Source: an uncultured Collinsella sp. (GTDB lineage Bacteria > Actinomycetota > Coriobacteriia > Coriobacteriales > Coriobacteriaceae). Taken from it: a DNA stretch of 16,902 nucleotides. Shown piece after piece: positions 1 to 6,838 of the stretch; position 1 is the first letter of the stretch, and each line of letters begins with the position of its first letter. The stretch is taken from NCBI GenBank assembly GCA_958435545.1, contig CAUBGU010000028.1, positions 1-16,902 on the forward strand. The letters are read 5' to 3'. A program made the position numbers and the translations under genes. A model generated the notes under the pieces. It did not search any database, was not told the origin of the DNA, and saw only the letters and a list, made by a program, of their open reading frames with translations.

Positions 1-1522
1 CCACGATCGGCTGCAGCGCGCCGGCATCGCTCACCTGACGCATACCGCGCTCGTCAACGATCTTGTTGGGGTCGTCGCCGGTCTGGGCCATGGCCTCAAA
101 GACCTCGTGTGCCTGGTTGGAGCTAATGGCATCGGTCGCGAGCAACTTGGCAAGCGCTGCCACCTGAGCCGGTGCAATACCGGACTCGGTCAGCGACACG
201 CCTGCGCCCTTAAGGTAGGCGATCATCTCGTTCACCAGCAGGTTTGCGACCGTCTGGGCCTCCTTGCCAGCCATAACGGCAGCGGCGGCCTCAAAGAACT
301 CGGCAAACTCGGGGTCGCCGGCAATCTGCTCGGCGTCGGCCGCCTTAATGCCAAAGTCCGCCTCAAAGCGGGCGCGCTTGGCATCGGGCAGCTCGGGAAT
401 CTCGCCACGGCAACGGTCGATGAACTCGTCGTCCAGATCGAACGGCGCCAGGTCGGGATCGGGGAACAGACGATAGTCGTCTGCCGTCTCCTTCACGCGC
501 ATGACCACGGTGCGTTTGCGGCTGGGCTCCCAGTGACGGGTCTCCTGGTAGATAATACCGCCCTCCTCGAGCACCTCGGCCTGACGGCAGATCTCGTAGG
601 CTAGACCGTCATGCAGGCTCTTAAACGAGTTGAGGTTCTTGAGCTCGGTCTTGGTGCCCAGCTTGGTCTCGCCGCGGCGGCGCAGCGACACGTTGCCGTC
701 GCAGCGCATGGAGCCCTTCTCCATGGAGCAGTCCGAAATGCCCAGCGTCACAAAGATGCGACGGAGCTTTTCCATAAACAGGCGCGCTTCCTCGGGCGTA
801 CGCAAGTCGGGCTCGGTGACAAGCTCGATAAGCGGCGTGCCGCAGCGGTTGTAGTCGACAAGCGACTCGGCCGCGGCGGTAATGCGGCCCTCGGCGCCGC
901 CCACGTGGACCATCTTGGCGGCGTCCTCCTCCATGTGGATGCGCAAGATGCGGATGGGCACCGTGTAGGAACCGTCCTCGCGACGCTCGGGCATCTGCAG
1001 GTTGGACGCGTCATAGCTGGCCAGGTGGCCGGCGCGCTGGGTGCCCTCGCGCATGGTCGACGTCATGGACGTGGACAGGCCCTCGGCGTTGGCCGAAGCG
1101 CTCGCCAGGCTCTGGGCCTCGGCCTCGCCAAACGCGCAGTCGGGGCGCTCGGCGGCACCGCGACCGGTCACGTCTAGATCCAGGTGGCCGTACATAGCAA
1201 AGGCGACCGGGCCCTGCGTGGTCTGGAAGTTCTTGGCCATGTCAGGATAGAAGTAGTGCTTGCGGTAGAACATCGAGTGGCGCTGGATCTCGCAGTTGGT
1301 GGCCAGACCGGCCTTGACGATGCTCTCGATGGCGCGCTTGTTGGGCACCGGCAGGGCGCCGGGCAGGCCCAGGCACACCGGGCACACGTTGGCGTTGGGC
1401 TCGTCATCGTGGCTGAGCTTGCAGTTGCAGAACATCTTGGTATCGAGTGCGGTGAGCTCGGTATGGATCTCCAGGCCGATCACGGCCTCCCAATCCTGCA
1501 GGACCTCGGAAAGCTCCTTCAT
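1..1522 (-). CDS. gatB: Aspartyl/glutamyl-tRNA(Asn/Gln) amidotransferase subunit B (3' end cut off)
   Basis: GatB binds the misacylated Glu-tRNA(Gln) or Asp-tRNA(Asn) and activates the side chain with ATP, so that ammonia from GatA can amidate it in the cytoplasmic GatCAB complex. The frame begins with ATG at 1522 (MKELSEVLQDWEAVIGLEIH) and runs off the left edge after 507 codons. Visible family marks are a CxC...CPVC zinc-type motif (C32, C34, C47, C50), LGLPGALPVPN, YFYPD, RIHMEEDAAK, CGTPLIELVTEPD, MRCDGNVSLR and KTELKNLNSF. The ATG overlaps the gatA stop as TAATG, which implies translational coupling. Compared with S. aureus GatB as I recall it, there are about 60 to 65 extra residues (roughly 120-185) between the DLDVTG strand and RIHMEEDAAK. 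By the same comparison about 55-60 C-terminal residues, part of the YqeY-like tRNA-binding tail, lie outside the window. The identity is secure. Confidence 0.97.
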   Translation of the reverse strand, partial: MKELSEVLQDWEAVIGLEIHTELTALDTKMFCNCKLSHDDEPNANVCPVCLGLPGALPVPNKRAIESIVKAGLATNCEIQRHSMFYRKHYFYPDMAKNFQTTQGPVAFAMYGHLDLDVTGRGAAERPDCAFGEAEAQSLASASANAEGLSTSMTSTMREGTQRAGHLASYDASNLQMPERREDGSYTVPIRILRIHMEEDAAKMVHVGGAEGRITAAAESLVDYNRCGTPLIELVTEPDLRTPEEARLFMEKLRRIFVTLGISDCSMEKGSMRCDGNVSLRRRGETKLGTKTELKNLNSFKSLHDGLAYEICRQAEVLEEGGIIYQETRHWEPSRKRTVVMRVKETADDYRLFPDPDLAPFDLDDEFIDRCRGEIPELPDAKRARFEADFGIKAADAEQIAGDPEFAEFFEAAAAVMAGKEAQTVANLLVNEMIAYLKGAGVSLTESGIAPAQVAALAKLLATDAISSNQAHEVFEAMAQTGDDPNKIVDERGMRQVSDAGALQPIV

Positions 1523-3036
1523 TACAGCTCGCCTCCCTTCCCGGCAAAATCGGGCGCGACGGAAAGCGCGGGCGCACCCGTGGCGGCATCGGCAAAGCCG
1601 CGCTCCAGGGCGCGGGCAAACGTGAGCAGCTGACGGTCCTTAAACGCCGGACCAACCAGCTGGGCAGAAACGGGCAGCTGAGTATCCTCGCCCAGGCCCA
1701 GCGGCACCGAGATACCGCCGTTGCCGCAAATGTTGAGCGAAATGGTGTACAGGTCGGAGAGATACATCTGCGTGGGGTCGCTGATCTCGCCGAACTTAAA
1801 GGCCGTGCGTGGCGAGGCGGGCATGAGGATGGTGCCCACCTTGGCATACGCGGCATCGTAGTCCTGCGTGATGAGCGTGCGGGCCTTTTGCGCGGCGTAA
1901 TAGTACTTGTCGTACACGCCCGAGCTCAGCAGGTAGGCGCCGAGCATCTGACGGCGTTTGGCCTCGGCGCCAAAGCCGTGGGCGCGCGACAGCGAGCTCT
2001 GGTCGGACAGGTTGGCGCAGCCCTCCTCCTGATAGCCGTAGCGAATGCCGTCGAAGCGGGCCAGGTTGGAGAACGCCTCGGCCGGGCCGATGACGTAGTA
2101 GGCGGCGATGGCGGCGTCCAGGTGCGGCAGGTCGACCTCGACCAGCTCGGCACCCTGGTTCTGCAGCTCCTGGGCGGCGCGCTGAACAGCGGCCTTGACC
2201 TCGGGCGTCAGGCCCTCGGCCTCCATAAACGCGGGGATGATGCCCACGCGCTTGCCCTCGATACTGTCGTTGAGGTGCTCGGTAAAGTCGACGGCGCAAT
2301 CCTGGCTGGTGCAGTCGTAAGGATCGTGGCCCGCGCCGGTAAGCGCGTTCATGGCCAGCGCGACATCCTCGACCGTGCGGCCAAAGGGCCCCACCTGGTC
2401 GAGCGACGAGCCAAAGGCAACCACGCCGTAACGGCTCACGGCGCCATACGTGGGCTTAAAGCCCACCACACCGCACAGCGACGCCGGCTGGCGAATGGAG
2501 CCGCCGGTGTCCGAGCCCAGCGAGAGCGCGACCTCGCCCGCGGCGACGGCAGCAGCGGAGCCGCCCGAGGAGCCGCCGGGCACGCGCTCGGTATCCCAGG
2601 GGTTGTTGGTGCGGTGGAACGCCGAGCTCTCGGTGGAGCTGCCAAAGGCAAACTCGTCCATGTTGGCCTTGCCCATGGGCAGGCAGCCGGCATCGAGCAT
2701 GCGCTGGACGCAGGTAGCGGTGTAGACGCTCTGATAGTTCTCGAGCATGCGGGAAGCGCAGGTGGTGCGCGTGCCCACGAGGTTCATGTTGTCCTTAATG
2801 GCCAGCGGCACGCCCGCGAGCGGGGGCAGCGGCTTGCCTGCGGCACGGTCGGCATCCACGCGCGCGGCGGCCTCGAGCGCGAGCTCGGGCGACACCTGCA
2901 GGAATGCCTGAACCCCGCCCTCGCGCGCCTCGATGGCAGCAAGGGAGGCCTGGGCCACCTCGGTGGCGGTAAAGTCGCCGGCGGCAACGCCCGCGGCGAT
3001 CTGGGCGGCGGTAAGGGAATCGAAGCTCTGCGCCAT
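1522..3036 (-). CDS. gatA: Aspartyl/glutamyl-tRNA(Asn/Gln) amidotransferase subunit A
   Basis: This is the glutaminase subunit of GatCAB. It hydrolyses glutamine to supply ammonia that travels to GatB. The protein has 504 residues, slightly longer than the usual length of about 485. The amidase-signature Ser-cisSer-Lys triad can be placed at K81 (LAIKDN), S156 (VPGGSSGGS) and S180 (SDTGGSIRQPAS); the spacing matches S. aureus GatA (K79, S154, S178). The downstream CGVVGFKPTYG block is also present. The start ATG at 3036 overlaps the gatC stop as TAATG and has a purine-rich ribosome site (GGGGGAGAG) just upstream. The 3' end overlaps the gatB start in the same way, so the order gatC-gatA-gatB is a tightly coupled operon. 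Long reading frames on the opposite strand (for example 1888-3081) are shadows of its high-G+C codon use. No defect is seen. Confidence 0.98.
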   Translation of the reverse strand: MAQSFDSLTAAQIAAGVAAGDFTATEVAQASLAAIEAREGGVQAFLQVSPELALEAAARVDADRAAGKPLPPLAGVPLAIKDNMNLVGTRTTCASRMLENYQSVYTATCVQRMLDAGCLPMGKANMDEFAFGSSTESSAFHRTNNPWDTERVPGGSSGGSAAAVAAGEVALSLGSDTGGSIRQPASLCGVVGFKPTYGAVSRYGVVAFGSSLDQVGPFGRTVEDVALAMNALTGAGHDPYDCTSQDCAVDFTEHLNDSIEGKRVGIIPAFMEAEGLTPEVKAAVQRAAQELQNQGAELVEVDLPHLDAAIAAYYVIGPAEAFSNLARFDGIRYGYQEEGCANLSDQSSLSRAHGFGAEAKRRQMLGAYLLSSGVYDKYYYAAQKARTLITQDYDAAYAKVGTILMPASPRTAFKFGEISDPTQMYLSDLYTISLNICGNGGISVPLGLGEDTQLPVSAQLVGPAFKDRQLLTFARALERGFADAATGAPALSVAPDFAGKGGEL

Positions 3037-3347
3037 TACTCGCTCTCCCCCTCTCCCAAAATGGACGGCACGCGGAAGTAGCGGTCGCGCGCGCTGCCGG
3101 CGTTTTCGAGCGCGACGTCGAGCGACAGGTCGCGCTCGGGCTCGCGTAGGTCATCGCCCATCACGTTGGACAGGCTTCCGATGGGATGGAACGTGGGTTC
3201 CACGTCGGGCAAGTCATATTGCAAGACGGGCTCGAGCATCTGGACGGCGTCGTTCATGTAGGACGTCATCTGGGTGAGCTCGTCATCGGTCAGTGCGATC
3301 TTTGCGTACTCGGCGATGCCGCGCACGTCTTTCTCGCTGAGTGCCAT
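3036..3347 (-). CDS. gatC: Aspartyl/glutamyl-tRNA(Asn/Gln) amidotransferase subunit C
   Basis: GatC is the small subunit that wraps the GatA-GatB interface and stabilises the complex. From the chosen start the product has 103 residues: MALSEKDVRGIAEYAKIALT, then a helical N-terminal half, a linker with DLPDVEPTFHPIGSLSNVMGDD and the conserved tail (ENAGSARDRYFRVPSILGEG). The family length is about 95-100 residues. An in-frame ATG exists 18 bases upstream, at 3365. I prefer 3347 because a GGAAGGGAGC ribosome site sits about 4-7 bases before it and the protein then begins as GatC proteins normally do. It is the first gene of the gatCAB operon; its stop shares bases with the gatA ATG. Confidence 0.95.
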   Translation of the reverse strand: MALSEKDVRGIAEYAKIALTDDELTQMTSYMNDAVQMLEPVLQYDLPDVEPTFHPIGSLSNVMGDDLREPERDLSLDVALENAGSARDRYFRVPSILGEGESE

Positions 3348-3382
3348 AGGCGCTCCCTTCCGCATAACAGTTAAACCGCTCT

Positions 3383-3388
3383 AGTATA
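3383..3388 (-). promoter_or_regulatory. Probable -10 element of the gatCAB promoter
   Basis: Read on the minus strand, 3388-3383 is TATACT, five of six matches to the sigma-70 type -10 consensus. It lies 36 bases upstream of the gatC ATG, which would give a leader of roughly 30 bases. I see no convincing -35 box at the expected distance, so the call rests on the -10 and its position. Confidence 0.4.
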
Positions 3389-3528
3389 CAAGGCAACGCC
3401 GGCTTGGAGCAGGCGCTTTACCCAAATGCAGCGAAAACGTAACGAGGGCGGCGGTTGGCGTGGCGTGGTCCGGCGGTACTGCAGCAAAACCGCACCGTCC
3501 ATAGCGAAAACCGTCTCGCCCACAACGA

Positions 3529-3593
3529 AAACCATCACAACATTCGACGCTTTTCGTCAAAATCGCAATAATCATCGAATGTTGTGATGGTTT
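3529..3593. repeat. Palindromic repeat family 1, copy a
   Basis: The left arm AAACCATCACAACATTCGA (3529-3547) and the right arm TCGAATGTTGTGATGGTTT (3575-3593) are perfect inverted repeats of 19 bases around a 27-base centre. A second copy with the same arm length and the same 27-base centre length lies at 15612-15676. 21 of the 27 centre bases are identical between copies, including the core CAAAATCGC. As RNA on the minus strand it would form a long hairpin followed by TTTTCG, so it could end sortase transcription. A dispersed, structured element is the cautious description. Confidence 0.85.
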
Positions 3594-3604
3594 GGAAGTC
3601 CCGT

Positions 3605-3637
3605 CCACCACAAAGGTGCCTGTCCCCATTGCGGTGG
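3605..3637. repeat. Palindromic repeat family 2, copy A
   Basis: A nine-base arm CCACCACAA (3605-3613) faces TTGCGGTGG (3629-3637) across the 15-base loop AGGTGCCTGTCCCCA. One pair is A-C on the plus strand and a G-U wobble in minus-strand RNA. Related copies are at 14586-14618 and 15548-15580, all in the same orientation. It begins 14 bases beyond the sortase stop and only 11 bases from the family 1 palindrome. The family looks like REP-type palindromes, possibly mobilised in trans by a REP-associated tyrosine transposase; no such transposase is in the window. Confidence 0.8.
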
Positions 3638-3651
3638 CTCTGAACGATGTC

Positions 3652-4590
3652 TTATGCCGAGGCCTTGGCCTTGCGGCGCTTGCGGACCGCGTGGACCACG
3701 ATGTCCAGCAGCAACAACACAATGGCTACGACCACGATGAGCACGGCAAACTCGCGCTTGCCCCAGTGGCGGCCGGCCAGCGACTTTTGCTTGTCGACGT
3801 CCTTCTTGCTGTACTTGGTGCGCACGCAATGCACCAGCAGGCGATGGTCGTTCACGCCGTAGGGCGTGCAGGTGACGAGCGTCACCTTGTCGGCGCCGGG
3901 CTCGATGGTTAGCGACTCCATCTCCTCGGGCAGCACCACCTCGGAGTCCACCATCTTGTAGGCGAGCGTCTTGTTCATGGTGTGCAGCAACACCAGGTCG
4001 CCGGGCTCCAGCGAGTGGATGTCGTCGAACATGCTCAGGTTGCGCATGCCCGAGTGCGCGGTGAGCACGCAATGAGTCGAGGTGCCGCCCACCGGCAGGC
4101 TCGTGCCCTCCAGGTGGCCGACGCCCGCCATAAGGACTTCTTCGCTCGTGCCGTGGTAGATGGGCATGCTCACGTCGATGGAGGGAATCTCGACCCAGCT
4201 CATCATGGGGTCGCGGTCAAAGATGAGCTGCTGAGCGTAGGGCTCGATCTGGTCGGCGGGAAGCTCGGTGGCCTCGCCCGCCAGCTGCTCGTTAAAGGAG
4301 CGCGCCTGGAGCAGGATGCGCTCACGCTCCTCGGCAGACAGCGCGTCCACGGTGCTGGACACGGTGCTGATCTGGTTGAACACGCCCGAGGCCTCAAGCC
4401 GGTCCAAGATCCACGGCCAGGTCATAAGGCCCACGCCAATAAGGATGATGACGATGGTGATGAGCCGGTCGGCCCAGCGCGGCAGTCGCTTGCGGCGGCG
4501 CTTGGGCTTGGGCTGAGGCTTGGGCTGAGGGCTCGAGCCACCGTTGGCCGCAGCGTTATTGCTCTTCATATGTTTGGCGCCCTGCACCAT
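3652..4590 (-). CDS. Class C (pilus-type) sortase
   Basis: This is a membrane-bound cysteine transpeptidase that cleaves LPXTG-like signals and joins pilin subunits. The 312-residue product has a proline/lysine-rich cytoplasmic N-terminus (about 20-37), a first membrane segment (43-60), the sortase fold, then a second membrane segment (281-300) and a basic tail; two membrane anchors are typical of class C. Catalytic residues are H179 (LTAHSG), C241 (TLVTCTPYG) and R250 (NDHRLLV). The block PIYHGTSEEVLMAGVGHLEG is class C-like. The usual DP(F/W/Y) lid motif is not seen where expected; the region reads TELPADQIEPYAQQL. The start at 4590 has AGGAG nine bases upstream; a second ATG at 4569 is less well served. 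Its probable substrates are encoded 2.3 kb upstream, beyond the regulator/nucleotidyltransferase pair. Confidence 0.95.
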   Translation of the reverse strand: MVQGAKHMKSNNAAANGGSSPQPKPQPKPKRRRKRLPRWADRLITIVIILIGVGLMTWPWILDRLEASGVFNQISTVSSTVDALSAEERERILLQARSFNEQLAGEATELPADQIEPYAQQLIFDRDPMMSWVEIPSIDVSMPIYHGTSEEVLMAGVGHLEGTSLPVGGTSTHCVLTAHSGMRNLSMFDDIHSLEPGDLVLLHTMNKTLAYKMVDSEVVLPEEMESLTIEPGADKVTLVTCTPYGVNDHRLLVHCVRTKYSKKDVDKQKSLAGRHWGKREFAVLIVVVAIVLLLLDIVVHAVRKRRKAKASA

Positions 4591-4701
4591 CGCCGGTCAC
4601 TCCTCTTCAACTCAAGTTGTCTAAACAAATAATAGCCGATTAGCGAGCTCATGCGCCGGACAACGCCGCTAGACTGCACCGTCCGGGCCACGTAACTCCA
4701 C

Positions 4702-5475
4702 TCAACCAATCAAGCCATATGTTGCTTTCATCGTCTCGAGCAACTGCGCCATCGTTACGCCCGCAACCCCAATCTGTTTCAGATTGACGTCGCCCACCTC
4801 ACAATCTTTAACAAACGCAAGCATATCGTCCTTCAGTTCTCCGCCTAGGTCGACACCTTCCGACTCGCCAAGCAATTGAGCAAGCCTCAGCGCATCGCGT
4901 TTATGCTTTTTTACCTTCCTCGAATCAACGTTCTCCCCCGCTTCCCTTCTAGCTTTTAGGTCGAGATACGCCTTCGCTTTGAACGGGACAATGTATTCCG
5001 TCCCCAGGACCGAAACGCCGCCTACGGTTCGAATTCCCTGAAGGAACAAGCCGTAGTAAGCATCGTCCAACAAAATTGCCGAAAGACTGCTTATGTTTTC
5101 ATCAACGTGAATTGGCGCCACATCAATCCCCTCACGACCCTTTAGAAAGTCGGGGCACTTCGCGAAGAGTTCAATCATATGGGGGTAACCCGGCCTCTTA
5201 GGCTCTGTAAACCGATAAAAACATGAGCCTTTGCCTTCGCCCCAGCCGCAGCGGTAACCGCCATCACGCACCAAAGTCCATATAGCTTCTGCCGTCTGAG
5301 GCAACCGGTCATCGGCGACAATTACCACATCAAAATCGTGAGTCGCCCTAAACGGAAGTCCCGCCTCCGCGAGCAAAATGTCGCATGCCGTGCCGCCGAT
5401 AAGGGCATACGATCCTGCAGCTTCTTGCATATGCTGCTGAAATTCTTGAAGACCTTCTACAGCGCTTCTTGCCAT
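4702..5475 (-). CDS. Nucleotidyltransferase of an AbiEii/MNT-like toxin-antitoxin type module
   Basis: This 257-residue cytoplasmic protein has the marks of a minimal nucleotidyltransferase fold: ALIGGTACDILL (G27-G28-T29), then THDFDVVI with metal-binding D47 and D49, and a possible third acid at E102 (MIELFA). A basic C-terminal block follows: PFKAKAYLDLKARREAG, then KKHKRDALRLAQLL (about 189-202), comparable to the Lys/Arg-rich helix of AbiEii-like proteins. Known relatives transfer nucleotides to tRNA or protein targets and act as toxins; the substrate here is unknown. Its ATG at 5475 lies inside the end of the upstream regulator gene (19-base overlap), the usual order of regulator first and enzyme second. 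A nucleotidyltransferase fold is fairly sure; the toxin role is inferred from the gene pair. Confidence 0.75.
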   Translation of the reverse strand: MARSAVEGLQEFQQHMQEAAGSYALIGGTACDILLAEAGLPFRATHDFDVVIVADDRLPQTAEAIWTLVRDGGYRCGWGEGKGSCFYRFTEPKRPGYPHMIELFAKCPDFLKGREGIDVAPIHVDENISSLSAILLDDAYYGLFLQGIRTVGGVSVLGTEYIVPFKAKAYLDLKARREAGENVDSRKVKKHKRDALRLAQLLGESEGVDLGGELKDDMLAFVKDCEVGDVNLKQIGVAGVTMAQLLETMKATYGLIG

Positions 5476-6425
5476 GGATATTCCTTTCCAAACATGCGAT
5501 TGACTTCGAGCTGAATTCGCTCATCGTCGATTGCCGCCAAAGATAGCGCAAGCGAAATGTCGTCAACACGGGAGGAGTCGGCAAACACGGGCGCATAGCG
5601 CCACACTTGGATCATCGCCGTCTCGTTATCCGGCAACTCCCCGTCTGCGACTTCGAGGTCGCTCAGTTGACGCCATGCACTTCTTAAGACGGCCTTTTGT
5701 TCCATACCCGGCGCAGCGAGCATCGAACGCGCAGCGAGCGCCGTCTCCCCGGCGTCAACAAGACAGTCGATCTGCGGTGTCTTCCTTGCAAAAAAGACCT
5801 TCGAGACAGGCGAGGAGAGCTCTGTCATGTGCTCGCTAAGCAGAAGATCAACGGCAACAGGGAACACGACGACACGTCGCTCGCAACGCTCGCGCCTCGC
5901 GAGCCCCCTGTCAACAAGCTCGGTTATGGCCTCACTCGCGCGGCTTGCCGAAATCCCAAGCGCACGACAAAGGTCATAGGGACGATATGGCTCCTGGGTT
6001 GCTCCCCAGATTGCGGCAGCCTGCGCGTTGGGTGACATCTTGGTCGCATGATTGCGAAACCAGGCACCGCCCCTCTCCGTGCAGGCCGTGCCCATAAATG
6101 GAAGAAAAGCCTGTCTACCCGGGCAGACAAAGGGAATCCCTTGTGCGACCAATGCTTTGCGCTGACGTGCATCGGCATCAGGAAACGAAACGACAACAGG
6201 AGTCTCCGCGCGCAAGGCTAGCTGACTATAGACCCTCTTAGCCTCGGGAAGCCCGACGCCAGTAGGCAAACTTGCAAGCAAAAACGAAAAACCGTTTGCG
6301 TCAACAGCGCGGACCTCAATCGCCCGCAGATGCAGCGGCAAGTGTGCGGATCCAGGCCAAGTTTTGGTCTTGGCGGAGAGGCCTAGTGCTTCTTGTAAGT
6401 AGATTAGCGCTTCGTTCATTTCCAT
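5457..6425 (-). CDS. Winged-helix regulator, putative antitoxin partner of the nucleotidyltransferase
   Basis: With the start at 6425 (MEMNEALIYLQEALGLSAKT) the product has 322 residues. Residues 1-120 form an alpha/beta-looking domain ending in GIPFVCPGRQAFLPFMGTA. I recall a similar PGKQxYLP motif in uncharacterised MarR-like regulators of gut bacteria. Residues about 130-190 read as a winged helix (SPNAQAAAIW, then LCRALGISASRASEAITELV with the wing RRERCERRVVVFP). The C-terminal third begins with LSSPVSKVFF and has no obvious fold. An earlier ATG at 6494 would put the coding start upstream of the TATAAT box, and no candidate start has a good ribosome site; I chose 6425 because it follows the promoter and palindrome. 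It probably represses its own operon, as AbiEi-type antitoxins do. Function is inferred. Confidence 0.7.
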   Translation of the reverse strand: MEMNEALIYLQEALGLSAKTKTWPGSAHLPLHLRAIEVRAVDANGFSFLLASLPTGVGLPEAKRVYSQLALRAETPVVVSFPDADARQRKALVAQGIPFVCPGRQAFLPFMGTACTERGGAWFRNHATKMSPNAQAAAIWGATQEPYRPYDLCRALGISASRASEAITELVDRGLARRERCERRVVVFPVAVDLLLSEHMTELSSPVSKVFFARKTPQIDCLVDAGETALAARSMLAAPGMEQKAVLRSAWRQLSDLEVADGELPDNETAMIQVWRYAPVFADSSRVDDISLALSLAAIDDERIQLEVNRMFGKEYPWQEAL

Positions 6426-6437
6426 CGTTTTCGTTTG

Positions 6438-6461
6438 ATTCCAGTTTAAATTGGAATTATA
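6438..6461 (-). promoter_or_regulatory. Promoter -10 and overlapping palindromic operator of the regulator/nucleotidyltransferase operon
   Basis: On the minus strand 6461-6456 is a perfect TATAAT. The near-perfect 20-base palindrome ATTCCAGTTTAAATTGGAAT (6438-6457, one mismatched symmetric pair) overlaps its last two bases and covers the expected transcription start. The proposed ATG at 6425 follows 12 bases later. I see no clear -35 box. The layout fits autorepression by the winged-helix protein encoded directly downstream, which is inference. Confidence 0.6.
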
Positions 6462-6626
6462 CATTATTTTCGGAATTAACGAGCTTCCTCTCATGCATAG
6501 GCCCGCATTTGAGTTTTCAAAATGTCCCGGATCGGCGGGGCGATTCGGGATACAATATCAATAGAAAACGACGCACCCCGCGTAAATGTTTGGGAGCGCG
6601 GGCGGCCTAGTTTTCAGCTTTTGTTA

Positions 6627-6654
6627 AATGCCCGGGATCCGACCCCCGGGCATT
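6627..6654. terminator. GC-rich hairpin, possible terminator
   Basis: AATGCCCGGG (6627-6636) and CCCGGGCATT (6645-6654) form a perfect 10-bp stem with an 8-base loop. On the plus strand it is followed by CTTATTTG, on the minus strand by TAACAAAA, so the U-tract is poor either way. It sits immediately after the TAA of the open minus-strand frame at 6656-6770, the position expected of a gene-end terminator. Confidence 0.4.
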
Positions 6655-6655
6655 C

Positions 6656-6770
6656 TTATTTGCGCTTGTTGCGGCGCAAATGCCTTCTACCGTCCGCACC
6701 GCGCGTGCGCCTACGGACCTTAAACCGAACCTCATACGAGTCAAGAAACGCGATGACGGATGAGTCCGCA
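6656..6770 (-). pseudogene. Possible 3' remnant of a lost gene with an Arg/Lys-rich tail
   Basis: Read on the minus strand, a frame ends in AFLDSYEVRFKVRRRTRG and then ADGRRHLRRNKRK before a TAA, and a 10-bp hairpin follows at once. The residue pattern looks protein-like, but there is no ATG, GTG or TTG start in this frame close by. Upstream the frame runs through the pilin terminator at 6799-6838, so it cannot be an intact gene. It may be the tail of a gene cut when the pilus block or its neighbour was inserted. I recognise no family; chance is a real alternative. Confidence 0.25.
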
Positions 6771-6798
6771 TCGGACGGTGGAGGCTGCCTGTGTTGTC

Positions 6799-6838
6799 CA
6801 AAAAGAACGGGGCAAACTCCAGTGCGGAGTCTGCCCCG
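6799..6838 (-). terminator. Intrinsic terminator of the pilus operon
   Basis: On the minus strand CGGGGCAGACTCC (6838-6826) pairs with GGAGTTTGCCCCG (6820-6808), 13 bp with one G-U, across a five-base loop, and is followed by TTCTTTTTGG. It starts 100 bases after the stop of the last pilin gene. A strong stem plus a T-rich tail make this the clearest terminator in the window. Confidence 0.85.

Larger units (their letters stand above)
3348..3651. other. Intergenic gap between the sortase 3' end and gatC
   Basis: This gap of 304 bases holds the gat promoter near gatC (around 3383-3388) and two palindromic repeats near the sortase end (3529-3593 and 3605-3637). The middle (about 3400-3528) holds short direct repeats of the type CGAAAACC(A/G)TC at 3505-3514 and 3526-3536, the second running into the palindrome. 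I find no credible gene; a minus-strand frame at 3381-3722 spans the repeats and has no family marks. Confidence 0.6.

Noticed and set aside
1888..3081. A plus-strand open frame of 397 codons opposite gatA
   Set aside because: It is the low-complexity shadow of a strongly conserved amidase gene in GC-rich DNA.
4656..4686. CCGGAC/GTCCGG inverted pair as a terminator of the regulator/nucleotidyltransferase operon
   Set aside because: Only six base pairs with a loop of 19 bases and no T-tract; too weak to call.
6752..6783. A stretch resembling the hammerhead ribozyme core (GGATGAGTCCG...CGGACGG)
   Set aside because: The catalytic CTGATGA and GAAA elements are not intact and no flanking stems I and III are visible; it is a chance GTCCG/CGGAC hairpin.
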